NCBI GenBank assembly: GCA_900539165.1
Contig: UQAZ01000018.1
Span: 1-36,135, forward strand
Reading direction: 5' to 3'
Origin: an uncultured Oscillospiraceae bacterium
GTDB taxonomy: Bacteria > Bacillota > Clostridia > Oscillospirales > Acutalibacteraceae
DNA length: 36,135 bases
The position numbers and the translations under genes are program-made. Positions 14,082-22,445 of the stretch are shown piece by piece (the first letter of the stretch is position 1; each line of letters opens with the position of its first letter). The notes under the pieces are model-generated. The model did no database searches and was not told where the DNA came from. It saw only the letters and a program-made list of their open reading frames with translations.

Positions 14082-15980
14082 TTATAATTTTTTAACAGAC
14101 AATGCTCTGATTGCATTCAGTACGGCTATAACCATAACTCCGACATCCGCAAAAATTGCCATCCACATATTGGCAATTCCAAGCGCACCGAGCAAAAGAC
14201 AAAGAGCCTTAATCCCAAGTGCAAAGCCAATGTTTTCATAAACGATTCTAAGGCATTTACGTGAAATTTTAATTGCCTTACTTATTTTAAGCGGGTCGTC
14301 ATCCATAAGAACTATATCCGCAGCCTCAATAGCGGCGTCCGAGCCGAGAGCGCCCATAGCAATACCTATGTCGGCTCTGGAAAGAACGGGAGCATCATTA
14401 ATGCCGTCACCGACAAAAGCGAGTGCCTCATTATTTCCTTTTTCGTCAAGCAATCTTTCAACCTGCTCAACCTTATTTTCGGGCAAAAGCTCACTGTAAA
14501 CCTCATCCGTGCCAAGCTCCCCTGCCACAGCCTGTGCAACTTTTTCGCTGTCACCTGTGAGCATAACGGTCTTCTTAACACCACAATCTCTCAGAGCCTT
14601 TACCGCCTGAACAGAGGTCGGCTTGAGCGAATCGGCAATAACAATACAGCCCATATATTTTTCATTTACGGCTACATACACAACCGTTCCGATTTTATCG
14701 CAAGGCTGAAAATCAACTCCCTGCATTTGCATAAGCTTAGCATTGCCCACGCTGACATCTTCGCCCTTAACAACGGCACAAACACCCTTGCCGCTGATTT
14801 CTTTAACATCACAGGCAAGCGACGAGTCAACCTCTTTGCCGTATGCCTTAACAAGAGATTTACTTATCGGGTGAGACGAATAACATTCGGCAAGTGCAGC
14901 ATATTCAATCAAATCCTGCTGAGAACAGCCGTTTGCCGTAATCATATCCGTAACCTCAAACACACCCTTTGTCATAGTTCCGGTTTTATCAAATACAACA
15001 GTTTTTGTCTTTGAGAGCGTTTCCAAATAATTAGAGCCTTTAACCAATATACCTGCCTTTGAAGCACCGCCGATACCGGCAAAAAAGCTAAGCGGAATTG
15101 ATATAACAAGCGCACAAGGACAACTGATTACCAAAAATGTCAACGCTCTGTAAATCCAATCCCCCCACATTGCAGACGAGCCTGAAACCAACCTGACAAC
15201 AGGCGGTATCAAAGCCAACGCAAGCGCACCCGAGCAGACAGCCGGAGTATAATATCTTGCAAACTTAGAAATAAACTTCTCACTCTTTGATTTCTTTGAC
15301 GACGAATTTTCTACCAAATCAAGAATTTTCGACACGGTAGATTCGCTGAACTCCTTAGTGGTGCGTATACGAATTGTTCCCGAAAGGCTGATGCAACCGC
15401 TGATTACCTCATCATTAATATGCACTTCTCTCGGTACGCTTTCGCCCGTAAGCGCAGCGGTATCAAGCCCCGTCTCGCCGTCAATAACAATACCGTCGAT
15501 AGGAATTTTTTCGCCTGCCGACACTACAATAACCGAACCCTTTACAACCTCGTCGGGAGAAACTCGCTTAATTTCTCCGTCAACCTCAATATTGGCATAA
15601 TCCGGTCTTATATCCATAAGCTCGGAAATATTCCGTCTACTTTTACCGACAGCATAGCTTTGAAACAGCTCACCGATTTGATAAAACAGCATTACGGCAC
15701 AAGCCTCACTGTAAGAGCCGTTTTCATAAACTGCAATGGCAATAGCACCTATCGAAGCAACAGCCATTAAAAAATTTTCATCAAAAACCTGACGGTTAAG
15801 AATCCCCTTAAATGCCTTTTTGAGAATATCGTAGCCTATTATAAGATACGGAACAAGATAAAGTGCAAGCCTTATATACCTGTTTGCAATCTCTGCAAAA
15901 TGCTCCGTAACCAAAAGCCCTATCAACAGTACGGCAGAAACAAGAATTCTGATGAGCATCTTTTTTTGCTTTCTGCTCAT
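14082..15980 (-). CDS. Heavy-metal P1B-type ATPase (Zn/Cd/Co-type exporter)
   Basis: A 632-aa metal efflux pump. Features in order: paired N-terminal TMs, the actuator domain with LTGESVP, the ion-binding TM with SCPCALVISIP, the phosphorylation site FDKTGTMTKG, the nucleotide-binding HP motif (SSHPISKSLV), the hinge GDGINDAPVLSRADIGIAMG, and a final TM pair with FADVGVMVIAVLNAIRAL. The CPC motif with an Asp in the last TM pair is characteristic of the Zn2+/Cd2+/Pb2+ subgroup rather than Cu+. The usual N-terminal HMA metal-binding domain is missing but is supplied by the separate 72-aa gene 12 nt upstream. AGGTGATTTT precedes the ATG. Regulation is likely through the operator at 16247-16268. 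Confidence 0.93.
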   Translation of the reverse strand: MSRKQKKMLIRILVSAVLLIGLLVTEHFAEIANRYIRLALYLVPYLIIGYDILKKAFKGILNRQVFDENFLMAVASIGAIAIAVYENGSYSEACAVMLFYQIGELFQSYAVGKSRRNISELMDIRPDYANIEVDGEIKRVSPDEVVKGSVIVVSAGEKIPIDGIVIDGETGLDTAALTGESVPREVHINDEVISGCISLSGTIRIRTTKEFSESTVSKILDLVENSSSKKSKSEKFISKFARYYTPAVCSGALALALIPPVVRLVSGSSAMWGDWIYRALTFLVISCPCALVISIPLSFFAGIGGASKAGILVKGSNYLETLSKTKTVVFDKTGTMTKGVFEVTDMITANGCSQQDLIEYAALAECYSSHPISKSLVKAYGKEVDSSLACDVKEISGKGVCAVVKGEDVSVGNAKLMQMQGVDFQPCDKIGTVVYVAVNEKYMGCIVIADSLKPTSVQAVKALRDCGVKKTVMLTGDSEKVAQAVAGELGTDEVYSELLPENKVEQVERLLDEKGNNEALAFVGDGINDAPVLSRADIGIAMGALGSDAAIEAADIVLMDDDPLKISKAIKISRKCLRIVYENIGFALGIKALCLLLGALGIANMWMAIFADVGVMVIAVLNAIRALSVKKL

Positions 15981-15992
15981 AAAATCACCTCG

Positions 15993-16211
15993 TTAAAAGA
16001 TAATGTCGCAATCGTCCTCGATTTTTCTGCAAGCCTTGAGAACCTGCTTCATAACCTTTGACTCCTCAACGCCTTCCTCAAAATCAACTATCATTTTAAG
16101 CATCATAAAATTAACCGTAGCACTTGCAACACCGTCAACGGTATTAGCAGCCTGCTCCATTTTATTTGCACAATTAGCACAATCAACATCAATAGAATAT
16201 GTCTTTTTCAT
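15993..16211 (-). CDS. Stand-alone heavy-metal-associated (HMA) domain protein
   Basis: A 72-aa ferredoxin-like HMA domain with metal-binding motif DCANCAN (Cys 11 and 14) and the fold pattern MEQAANTVDGVASATVNF. The C-terminus has extra acidic residues and a Cys (CRKIEDDCDIIF). It likely hands metal to, or senses for, the ATPase encoded 12 nt downstream and takes the place of that pump's missing N-terminal domain. The acidic C-terminal DDCD motif could add ligands for Zn or Cd (inference). It is the first gene of a two-gene operon with a consensus promoter and a palindromic operator just upstream. Confidence 0.9.
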   Translation of the reverse strand: MKKTYSIDVDCANCANKMEQAANTVDGVASATVNFMMLKMIVDFEEGVEESKVMKQVLKACRKIEDDCDIIF

Positions 16212-16246
16212 AAAAATGTCTCCTAATCAATGAAATTAACTCTTTA

Positions 16247-16268
16247 CATATGAACAACTATTCATATG
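16247..16268 (-). promoter_or_regulatory. ArsR/SmtB-type operator (palindrome)
   Basis: Perfect inverted repeat CATATGAA-N6-TTCATATG, with flanking GAAC/GTTC echo, immediately downstream of the -10 of the HMA/ATPase operon. The form ATATGAAC...TTCATAT matches known CzrA/CadC/SmtB operators. No ArsR-family gene is encoded in the window, so the repressor must act from elsewhere. Confidence 0.65.
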
Positions 16269-16277
16269 TTCAACTGT

Positions 16278-16305
16278 ATTATATCACATAATATACAAAA
16301 GTCAA
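16278..16305 (-). promoter_or_regulatory. Promoter of the HMA-ATPase operon
   Basis: Minus strand TTGACT (16305-16300), 16-nt spacer, TATAAT (16283-16278). The operator begins 10 nt after the -10 and so covers the transcription start, the arrangement expected for repression. Confidence 0.8.
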
Positions 16306-16315
16306 TATAAATGTT

Positions 16316-16359
16316 AAAAAAGGCTTCCCCGTTTTACAATTAACAGGAAAGACCTTTTT
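16316..16359 (-). terminator. Terminator of the GH28-SecB-DUF6472 operon
   Basis: AAAAAGG and TTCC on the left pair with GGAA and CCTTTTT on the right; minus-strand T-run TTTTTT. It starts 10 nt past the DUF6472 stop. Confidence 0.6.
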
Positions 16360-16368
16360 ATTCAATAT

Positions 16369-16554
16369 TCAATTCTGCTTTCTGACGATACCATATTCGC
16401 CGATGTCTCTGCGATAGTACTTACACGGCTTGCCCTGACGCTCACGCTCCACAAGCTTTGCATACTCATCTTGGTCAAGCTGCAAATCACAGTAATATAC
16501 ATCGTCGTCCTCGTCATAATTATTATACCAGCAGGTATCACACAAATCAGCCAT
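16369..16554 (-). CDS. DUF6472-like small cysteine-rich protein
   Basis: A 61-aa acidic protein with a C-x2-C pair (CDTC at residues 5-8) plus two more Cys (YYCDLQLDQDEY and KPCKYYRRDI), then a conserved-looking GEYGIVRKQN tail. The Cys spacing suggests a small metal- or disulfide-stabilised fold. The pattern fits DUF6472 proteins of Clostridia, whose function is unknown. Its ATG overlaps the stop of the SecB-like gene by 1 nt (TAATG), so the two are translationally coupled. Confidence 0.75.
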   Translation of the reverse strand: MADLCDTCWYNNYDEDDDVYYCDLQLDQDEYAKLVERERQGKPCKYYRRDIGEYGIVRKQN

Positions 16555-16961
16555 TAATTCAACATTCCCTCATCATTATTTTCGTTTGGTGCTTGAACGG
16601 CAACCGACGAGCGTTCAAGACGGATAATAGGCAAAATCAAAGACGGCATACCACTCATAGAGGTTATAGTTGCCACGCACTGACGAATAAAAGGGAAAAG
16701 CTGGTCGAACGAGCCGATATGAACATCCGGCTTTTCGTCATCGTCCGAATAAGAAAATTCCGCCGTAACATCAATTTTTATCTCAAACGGTTGCAAATCC
16801 GTGTCAAATACTCTAAACGCAAGATTTCCTATACACTTATTTTCATTATCTATATAATTCACATTATATTTGACCTGATTTTGAAGCGCAAGCTTAACAT
16901 TTCCCTCAACCTTGTTTTCAAAACAAACCGAATTAACCTTATATCCCTTGAGCTGTACCAT
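16554..16961 (-). CDS. SecB-like chaperone-fold protein
   Basis: A 135-aa soluble protein. The C-terminal segment LFPFIRQCVATITSMSGM followed by PSLILPIIRLE is the classic SecB signature (FPYIRxxVSxLTxxxGxPPLxLPPI). The N-terminal half has alternating beta-strand patterns (VEGNVKLALQNQVKYNVNY) consistent with the SecB fold. SecB binds unfolded preproteins in proteobacteria; Firmicutes relatives are less understood and include toxin-antitoxin-chaperone components. Here the neighbours are GH28 and DUF6472, so a link to protein export is only a possibility. The acidic tail NENNDEGMLN is unusual. Confidence 0.7.
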   Translation of the reverse strand: MVQLKGYKVNSVCFENKVEGNVKLALQNQVKYNVNYIDNENKCIGNLAFRVFDTDLQPFEIKIDVTAEFSYSDDDEKPDVHIGSFDQLFPFIRQCVATITSMSGMPSLILPIIRLERSSVAVQAPNENNDEGMLN

Positions 16962-16970
16962 ACAAGCCTC

Positions 16971-18329
16971 CTATGAAATCTTAATATCCTCGTACTCGTC
17001 TTTAGCCGCACCGCCGCTGAATCTGACAAGGTCAAGACCTTCGACATTTTCTGCGTCAACTGCGTGCTTATAGCTGTCGCACAGATTGCCCCACGAGGTT
17101 TTTGTTTTTTCAATCAAAACATTTTTTGCGTACCTTATAAAGAAAGCGGAATTGTCGTATTTTTCAACTCCCCAATCAAGGCAAGGGCGCAAATCATAAA
17201 GCCCGCACTCCCATTTAGAAGTTTTTGTAAGCTCGATTTTGCAATTTTCAAAAGTGACATCCTCAATATAATTTTTGTCGTTACCGTGAATCAAAACACC
17301 GTTTTCGCCTTTTGCGGTAACATTGAAGAAGCGAATATTTTTTATATGACCGCTTTTTGTATTTTCGTCACGATTAAATGTAGTTAAAACAATTGGCTCG
17401 GCAGTACCCCACCAGTCCGGACAGAAGCGACGGGTTTCGATAATAATATTTGAGTAGGTAACATTTTCAACACTTCCGCCGTCACGAATCTGAATTGAAA
17501 TACCTCTGTTTGACTTTGAAATAACACAATCAGAAACAATGACATTTCTGAAATCGCCCACGCCCTCGGTGCCTATCTTAATTGCGGCAGAGGTGGAAAC
17601 GAGAGTACAGCCGTCAATGACGATATTTTCGCACGCTCCGTACTCAGCATTACCCTTGCTTGCCTTTAAGCAAATACAGTCATCGGCACAGGTAATATGA
17701 CAGCCAAGAATTCTTACATTACTGCAGTGATCGGGGTCGATACCGTCCGAATTTGCAACATCAAGGTCGTTAAGTATTCTGATTTTATCTATAAGAACAT
17801 CGTCGCAACCGGCAGGGTGCAAAGTCCAAAAAGACGAATCGACAACGGTAAAATCTCTAAAGGTAATATGATTACTTTTTTCTACATAAATAACAGTAGG
17901 GCGAGGGTAAAATTCACCCGTTACATAATACCTATCTTTACGCTGAACAAAAGAATGACCGTTTGCGTCGATTATTCCCTCACCGCTTATTGCACAGCCG
18001 TCAGCCTCATAAGCATAAATGAAAACGAAACTCGGCTTGCCGGTAACAGGATTACCGATAAGGGCGGTTTTCGGGTCGTTAATCAGCTTATTAGGTCTGA
18101 TGTAACCGTCAATATTACCCGTAGCCTTAAGCCTTGCGCCCTTTTGGATATGCAAATCGACATTAGCCCTCAGCCTTATGGAATCGCTGTAATAAATCCT
18201 GCCCGACGGAAGAACAACTCTGCCTCCACCGTTCTTTGCGCAATCGTCGATAGCGTGCTGAATAGCAAAGGCATCGTTAGCCGAGCCGTCACCCTTAGCA
18301 CCGTACTGAATTACATTATATATTTTCAT
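16971..18329 (-). CDS. Glycoside hydrolase family 28 (polygalacturonase-like)
   Basis: A 452-aa right-handed beta-helix enzyme expected to hydrolyse galacturonide linkages of pectin. It begins with the pectate-lyase-superfamily start NVIQYGAKGDGSANDA. GH28 motifs: NSDGIDPD (193-200, NTD-equivalent), CADDC (214-218, catalytic Asp pair) and QIRDG (281-284 region, RIK-equivalent Arg). The GHG motif is replaced by KIGTEG (251-256), as in many bacterial members. No signal peptide is visible, so it probably acts in the cytoplasm on imported oligomers. The start is the MKIYNV Met at 18329, with GAGG 7 nt upstream; the 5 codons before it have no ribosome site. Confidence 0.93.
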   Translation of the reverse strand: MKIYNVIQYGAKGDGSANDAFAIQHAIDDCAKNGGGRVVLPSGRIYYSDSIRLRANVDLHIQKGARLKATGNIDGYIRPNKLINDPKTALIGNPVTGKPSFVFIYAYEADGCAISGEGIIDANGHSFVQRKDRYYVTGEFYPRPTVIYVEKSNHITFRDFTVVDSSFWTLHPAGCDDVLIDKIRILNDLDVANSDGIDPDHCSNVRILGCHITCADDCICLKASKGNAEYGACENIVIDGCTLVSTSAAIKIGTEGVGDFRNVIVSDCVISKSNRGISIQIRDGGSVENVTYSNIIIETRRFCPDWWGTAEPIVLTTFNRDENTKSGHIKNIRFFNVTAKGENGVLIHGNDKNYIEDVTFENCKIELTKTSKWECGLYDLRPCLDWGVEKYDNSAFFIRYAKNVLIEKTKTSWGNLCDSYKHAVDAENVEGLDLVRFSGGAAKDEYEDIKIS

Positions 18330-18377
18330 ATGCCTACCTCGCAAAACATTCTGATTAACACTATCTTGATAACACTA

Positions 18378-18406
18378 ATGATACCATATAAAAAATATAT
18401 TTACAA
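18378..18406 (-). promoter_or_regulatory. Promoter of the GH28 operon
   Basis: Minus strand TTGTAA (18406-18401), 17-nt spacer, TATCAT (18383-18378), about 50 nt before the GH28 ATG. Its -35 overlaps the -35 of the divergent plus-strand promoter. Confidence 0.45.
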
Positions 18407-18428
18407 TGCTTTTTATAAATGATATATT
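18400..18428 (+). promoter_or_regulatory. Promoter of the DUF1624-trmB pair
   Basis: TTTACA (18400-18405), 17-nt spacer, TATATT (18423-18428), about 30 nt before the start codon. It shares bases with the divergent GH28 promoter. Confidence 0.45.
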
Positions 18429-18458
18429 ATAATAAATAAAAACAAGTGAGGTTTTTTA

Positions 18459-19235
18459 ATGAACAAGGGCGCTCGGCGAATAGAGCTGCTTGACGAGCTT
18501 AGAGGCTTTGCTATTCTCGCTATGATAGTGCATCATTTCTTTCTCGATGTCGGCGATGTATTGTCGCTCGATTGGGGATATACGGTATTCGATGCGCTGT
18601 GCAAGGTTCAGCCTCTGTTTTGGGCAATATTTATAGTAATATCGGGAATTTGCTCACGACTGTCACGAAACACGATAAAGCGAGGCATAATTGTTTTTGC
18701 CTCGGGTATGCTCATCACGCTGATTACTGCGGTTATAATGCCTCTTATGGGCATAGAAAACGAACAAATATACTTCGGCATATTGCATTGTCTTGGCTGT
18801 TGTATGATAATTACGGGCGTAATTATGCCGATTATAGAAAAAACACCTGCCATAACAGGCATAATCGTTTCGGCGACGCTGTTTTTTGCCACCTACGGGA
18901 TTAACGACAGAAGCCTGCTGTTTGGGTTGATTAAGCTCGGCGAACCTAAAACGAACATACTTATGCCATTCGGATTATATAACGGCGATTTTCATTCGGC
19001 TGATTATTTTTCAATAATACCGTGGATTTTTATGTTTTTACTCGGTGCTTTCATCGGCGAATATGCAAAGCAGGGCAAATTCCCCGAAGTCTGCTACAAA
19101 AAGCATTCACGAGTGCTTTCCTTTGTGGGAAAAAACAGCCTGTGGTTTTATTTAGGACATCAGGCGGTGCTGTATGCGATACTTTATTTCGTAATACTGC
19201 TGATAAAATTATATGTTTTAATACAAATGAAATAA
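18459..19235 (+). CDS. DUF1624 / heparan-alpha-glucosaminide N-acetyltransferase-like membrane protein
   Basis: A 258-aa polytopic membrane protein with about seven hydrophobic helices. The N-terminal RRIELLDELRGFAILAMIVHHFF motif (given in part), with H-H in helix 1, is typical of DUF1624/HGSNAT-like and related acyltransferases. Further landmarks are FVISGICSRLSRNT-like loop residues, GILHCLGCCMI, and a C-terminal LWFYLGHQAV with a His. Such proteins move acyl groups across the membrane onto sugars or glycans; the substrate is not deducible here. AGTGAGG lies upstream of the ATG. trmB follows 13 nt later. Confidence 0.8.
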   Translation: MNKGARRIELLDELRGFAILAMIVHHFFLDVGDVLSLDWGYTVFDALCKVQPLFWAIFIVISGICSRLSRNTIKRGIIVFASGMLITLITAVIMPLMGIENEQIYFGILHCLGCCMIITGVIMPIIEKTPAITGIIVSATLFFATYGINDRSLLFGLIKLGEPKTNILMPFGLYNGDFHSADYFSIIPWIFMFLLGAFIGEYAKQGKFPEVCYKKHSRVLSFVGKNSLWFYLGHQAVLYAILYFVILLIKLYVLIQMK

Positions 19236-19248
19236 GAGGAACTTCTTT

Positions 19249-19917
19249 ATGAGAATGAGACACAAAAAAAATTTGGACACACGACTTGAGGCTGTATCCG
19301 ACTACCTTATCACACTGAGAAACGAGAGCCTTAATTTCAATGACGCACAGACCGAAGAGCATTTTTTGGATATGGAAGAATTGTTTGGCAACAGCAACCC
19401 CGTTTATCTTGAGGTAGGTTGCGGAATGGGTACATTTGCAAGCACTTATGCCGAGCAAAACCCCGATATAAATATGCTTTGCGTTGAAAAGGTAAGGGAT
19501 GTAATATGTACCGCCTGCGAAAAAGCAAAGGACAAGGGACTGAAAAACATAAAATTCCTTGACTGTTCGGCAGAATATTTGCCGTCATATTTAAGGAAAA
19601 ACAGCATAAGCGGAATTTTTCTTAATTTTTCCTGCCCGTATCCTAAAAAAAGTCACGCCTGCCACAGACTGACAAGCGAAAGATTTTTGAACATCTACCG
19701 TTCAATTATGACAGAAGATGCAGCGATTTATCAAAAAACAGACAATATGCACTTCTTTGAATTTTCCATTGAAAGTTTCAGCCAAAACGGTTTTAAGCTG
19801 TCAAACATTTCGCTCGATTTACACAACAGCGATTTTGAGGGAAACATCGTAACGGAATATGAGGCAAGATTTTCCTCTCAGGGCTATCCTATTTACAGGC
19901 TTGAAGCAAGACTGTAA
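19249..19917 (+). CDS. trmB: tRNA (guanine-N7)-methyltransferase TrmB
   Basis: SAM-dependent methylation of G46 in tRNA variable loops. The 222-aa Rossmann methyltransferase has EVGCGMGTF (SAM binding), LCVEKVRD, a variant of the family hallmark F-S-D-P-W-P-K-K-R-H that here reads FSCPYPKKSHACHRLTS, and a C-terminal TEYEARFSSQGYPIYRLEA, which matches the usual T-x-Y-E closing motif. The Asp of the DPWPK motif is Cys here and Trp is Tyr. The start is at 19249, with AGAGGA 7 nt upstream. Its end shares a terminator with convergent serA. Confidence 0.9.
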   Translation: MRMRHKKNLDTRLEAVSDYLITLRNESLNFNDAQTEEHFLDMEELFGNSNPVYLEVGCGMGTFASTYAEQNPDINMLCVEKVRDVICTACEKAKDKGLKNIKFLDCSAEYLPSYLRKNSISGIFLNFSCPYPKKSHACHRLTSERFLNIYRSIMTEDAAIYQKTDNMHFFEFSIESFSQNGFKLSNISLDLHNSDFEGNIVTEYEARFSSQGYPIYRLEARL

Positions 19918-19949
19918 ATAAATCGGCACAAATATATAATATGTATAGA

Positions 19950-19984
19950 AAAAGACTTTCAGGCAATAAACCCGAAAGTCTTTT
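19950..19984. terminator. Bidirectional terminator between trmB and serA
   Basis: Stem AAAAGACTTTC/GAAAGTCTTTT with a 13-nt loop and A/T runs on both sides. It serves both convergent genes. Confidence 0.85.
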
Positions 19985-20003
19985 ATTATGCGTTATTGAA
20001 TCA

Positions 20004-21161
20004 TCAGATAACTCTTACTCTGATAACTCCGTCGATTGCGTTAATATCGTTTGCCACCTGCTCTGAAACATCGTTATCACAGTCGATAATAGAATAGGCA
20101 ATTTCGCCTCTGTTTTTATCCTCAAAGGAAGCAATATTCACACCGTCCTTAGAAATAGTATCGGTAATGGTTGCTATCATATTAGGCTGGTTCTTATGAA
20201 TTACGGTAACACGCACTTTTCCGCTTCTTGCCATAAACACATTAGGCATATTAACGCTGTTCTTAATGTTTCCGTCCTCAAGAAAATCAATAAGCTCCTG
20301 CGCTGCCATCTCCGCACAATTTTCCTCACTTTCGGGAGTTGACGCACCAAGATGAGGAATAGCAATTACGCCGTCAACACCGATAAGCTTTGCATCAGGG
20401 AAATCGGTAACATAGCAAGCCATCTCACCCTCGTCAAGTGCTTCTATAACAGCGTCGCTGTCGGCAAGGTCGCCTCGTGCAAAGTTCATAATACGAACTG
20501 TGTTTTTCATCATTGCGATACTTTTTGCGTCAATCAAATGCTTTGTTTCGGCAGTAAGCGGAACATGAACGGTAATATAATCAGCAACAGGGAATATTTC
20601 CTCAAGATTATTATTAACGGTAATGCCCTTTTTAAGTTGAGCGTCAGCAGGAAGAAACGGGTCGTAACCGATAACATTCATGCCCATATCAACAGCAGCC
20701 TCTGCAACAAGTCTGCCGATAGCACCCAAGCCGATAACGCCAAGAGTTTTGCCCTTAATTTCAGGTCCTGCAAATGCCGACTTGCCTTTTTCAACGGTTT
20801 TGCCTACATTATCTCCCTCGTCCTTTATTGTCTTGCACCAATCAATAGCCTTAGTAACCTTACGGGAAGAAAGCAGAAGTCCGAGAATAACGAGTTCTTT
20901 AACCGCATTTGCGTTTGCACCCGGAGTATTAAATACAACAATACCGTTATCCGCACAATCCGAAACAGGAATATTATTTGTTCCTGCGCCTGCTCTTGCT
21001 ATTGCAAGAAGTGATTCGGGCATCTGCATATCGTGCATTGATGCCGAGCGTACCATAACCGCATCAGGATTTTCAACGCTGTCGGAGCAACTATACTTTG
21101 CGGTATCGTATTTTTTCAATCCTACATTAGAAATCTTATTTAACAGTTTAATATTATACAT
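20004..21161 (-). CDS. serA: D-3-phosphoglycerate dehydrogenase
   Basis: NAD-dependent oxidation of 3-phosphoglycerate, the first step of serine synthesis. The 385-aa short form has the substrate domain with ARAGAGTNNIP (catalytic Arg region nearby), NAD-binding LGVIGLGAIGRLVAEAA, HVPLTAETKHLID, and the catalytic His in IPHLGASTPESEENC. A C-terminal ACT domain (about 310-385; VTVIHKNQPNMIATITDT) is probably a serine sensor. The intervening ASB domain of longer forms is absent. It is second in the serC-serA operon, 14 nt after serC, with AGAGGGGAT before the ATG. Confidence 0.95.
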   Translation of the reverse strand: MYNIKLLNKISNVGLKKYDTAKYSCSDSVENPDAVMVRSASMHDMQMPESLLAIARAGAGTNNIPVSDCADNGIVVFNTPGANANAVKELVILGLLLSSRKVTKAIDWCKTIKDEGDNVGKTVEKGKSAFAGPEIKGKTLGVIGLGAIGRLVAEAAVDMGMNVIGYDPFLPADAQLKKGITVNNNLEEIFPVADYITVHVPLTAETKHLIDAKSIAMMKNTVRIMNFARGDLADSDAVIEALDEGEMACYVTDFPDAKLIGVDGVIAIPHLGASTPESEENCAEMAAQELIDFLEDGNIKNSVNMPNVFMARSGKVRVTVIHKNQPNMIATITDTISKDGVNIASFEDKNRGEIAYSIIDCDNDVSEQVANDINAIDGVIRVRVI

Positions 21162-21175
21162 TATATAATCCCCTC

Positions 21176-22261
21176 TTACTTGTTCTCTGCCTCAAAGTTT
21201 GCCATAAATTCAACAAGCTTTTCTACGCCCTCAATCGGCATTGCGTTATAAATTGAAGCTCTCATTCCGCCAACGCTTCTGTGACCTTTCAAATTAACAA
21301 AGCCTGCCTCGGTAGCTTCTTTAATGAACTTTGCGTTAAGTTCCTCGCTGTCTGTTACGAAAGGAACATTCATAAGGCTTCTGTCCTCAGGCACAACAGT
21401 ACCGTGGAACATTTCTGATTTATCAAGGAAATTATAAAGGATTGCAGCCTTTTTCTCGTTATGCTCTTTCATAGCATCAAGAGAGCCGAACTCATTTTTA
21501 ATCCATTCAAGAACGAGCTTGCAAACATAAATAGTCCAGCACGGAGGAGTGTTATAAAGAGAATCCGCATCTGCCTGGATTTTATAATTCATCATAGTAG
21601 GTGTAATATCTCTTGCATTGCCGAGCAAATCCTCACGAATGATTGCAACAACCAATCCGGCAGGCGCAACATTTTTTTGAGCGCCGAAGTAAACCACACC
21701 GAACTTGCTGATGTCAAGAGGCTCGGAGAGAGCGCACGAAGAAACATCCGCGATAAGAACTTTGTCACCGACAGGAGGAAGCTCCTTAAATACAGTTCCG
21801 TAAATAGTATTGTTCATACAAATATATACATAGTCTGCGTCTTCTCTGAAATCCTCGGGCTTTGTCTTTGGAATATAAGAGAATGTTTTATCGGCAGAGG
21901 AAGCGACAGCTTTAGCATCACCGTATTTTTGTGCTTCCTGAAATGCCTTTTTAGCCCACTGACCGGTAATGATATAGTCCGCTTTGTTGCTTCCGTTCAT
22001 AAAGTTAAGCGGAATTGCACTAAACTGAGCTGAAGCGCCGCCTTGAAGGAAAAGCACTTTGTAATTATCGGGAATTTTATAAAGCTCACGCATAAGCTTT
22101 TCTGCGTCCTCGATAATATCGTCGAACCACTTTGAACGATGGCTCATTTCCATAACCGACTGACCCGAGCCGTGATAATCCATCATTTCGTTTGCCGCAA
22201 TTTGCAAAACGCTCTCCGGCAAGGTTGACGGTCCTGCGCTAAAATTAAATACTCTTGACAT
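21176..22261 (-). CDS. serC: Phosphoserine aminotransferase
   Basis: PLP-dependent transamination of 3-phosphohydroxypyruvate with glutamate, the second step of serine synthesis. The 361-aa product has the typical start FNFSAGPSTLPESVLQ, SHRSKWFDDI, LFLQGGASAQFSAIP, the PLP-lysine motif YFGAQKNVAPAGL and the C-terminal GHRSVGGMRASIYNAMP. Length is normal for the family. The order serC-serA without serB is common in Clostridia. It is transcribed from a consensus promoter 47 nt upstream. Confidence 0.96.
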   Translation of the reverse strand: MSRVFNFSAGPSTLPESVLQIAANEMMDYHGSGQSVMEMSHRSKWFDDIIEDAEKLMRELYKIPDNYKVLFLQGGASAQFSAIPLNFMNGSNKADYIITGQWAKKAFQEAQKYGDAKAVASSADKTFSYIPKTKPEDFREDADYVYICMNNTIYGTVFKELPPVGDKVLIADVSSCALSEPLDISKFGVVYFGAQKNVAPAGLVVAIIREDLLGNARDITPTMMNYKIQADADSLYNTPPCWTIYVCKLVLEWIKNEFGSLDAMKEHNEKKAAILYNFLDKSEMFHGTVVPEDRSLMNVPFVTDSEELNAKFIKEATEAGFVNLKGHRSVGGMRASIYNAMPIEGVEKLVEFMANFEAENK

Positions 22262-22307
22262 AATAATTACCTCTCTGCATTAATTTTTATTGTGAAATAC
22301 AACTACT

Positions 22308-22335
22308 ATTATATACTTATGAGTTTTTTTGTCAA
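22308..22335 (-). promoter_or_regulatory. Consensus promoter of serC-serA
   Basis: Minus strand TTGACA (22335-22330), 16-nt spacer, TATAAT (22313-22308). Both hexamers are exact consensus. Confidence 0.85.
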
Positions 22336-22445
22336 TGTTTACTGCTAAACTTTGTTAAAATCGCCTATATTTTGACAATCATTTAACAATATCGTACAAA
22401 TCGAGCCATAATTTATACATTTTTGTGTTTTTTTCAAAAAAGGTA

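Noticed and set aside
14082..15980. Copper-type (CopA) assignment of the P-type ATPase
   Set aside because: The last TM pair has the Asp-containing DVGVMVIAVLNAIR motif of Zn/Cd pumps rather than the Met/Ser pattern of Cu pumps.
17697..18422. 241-codon plus-strand frame antisense to GH28
   Set aside because: GH28 motifs on the other strand are unambiguous; no ribosome site or promoter for this frame.
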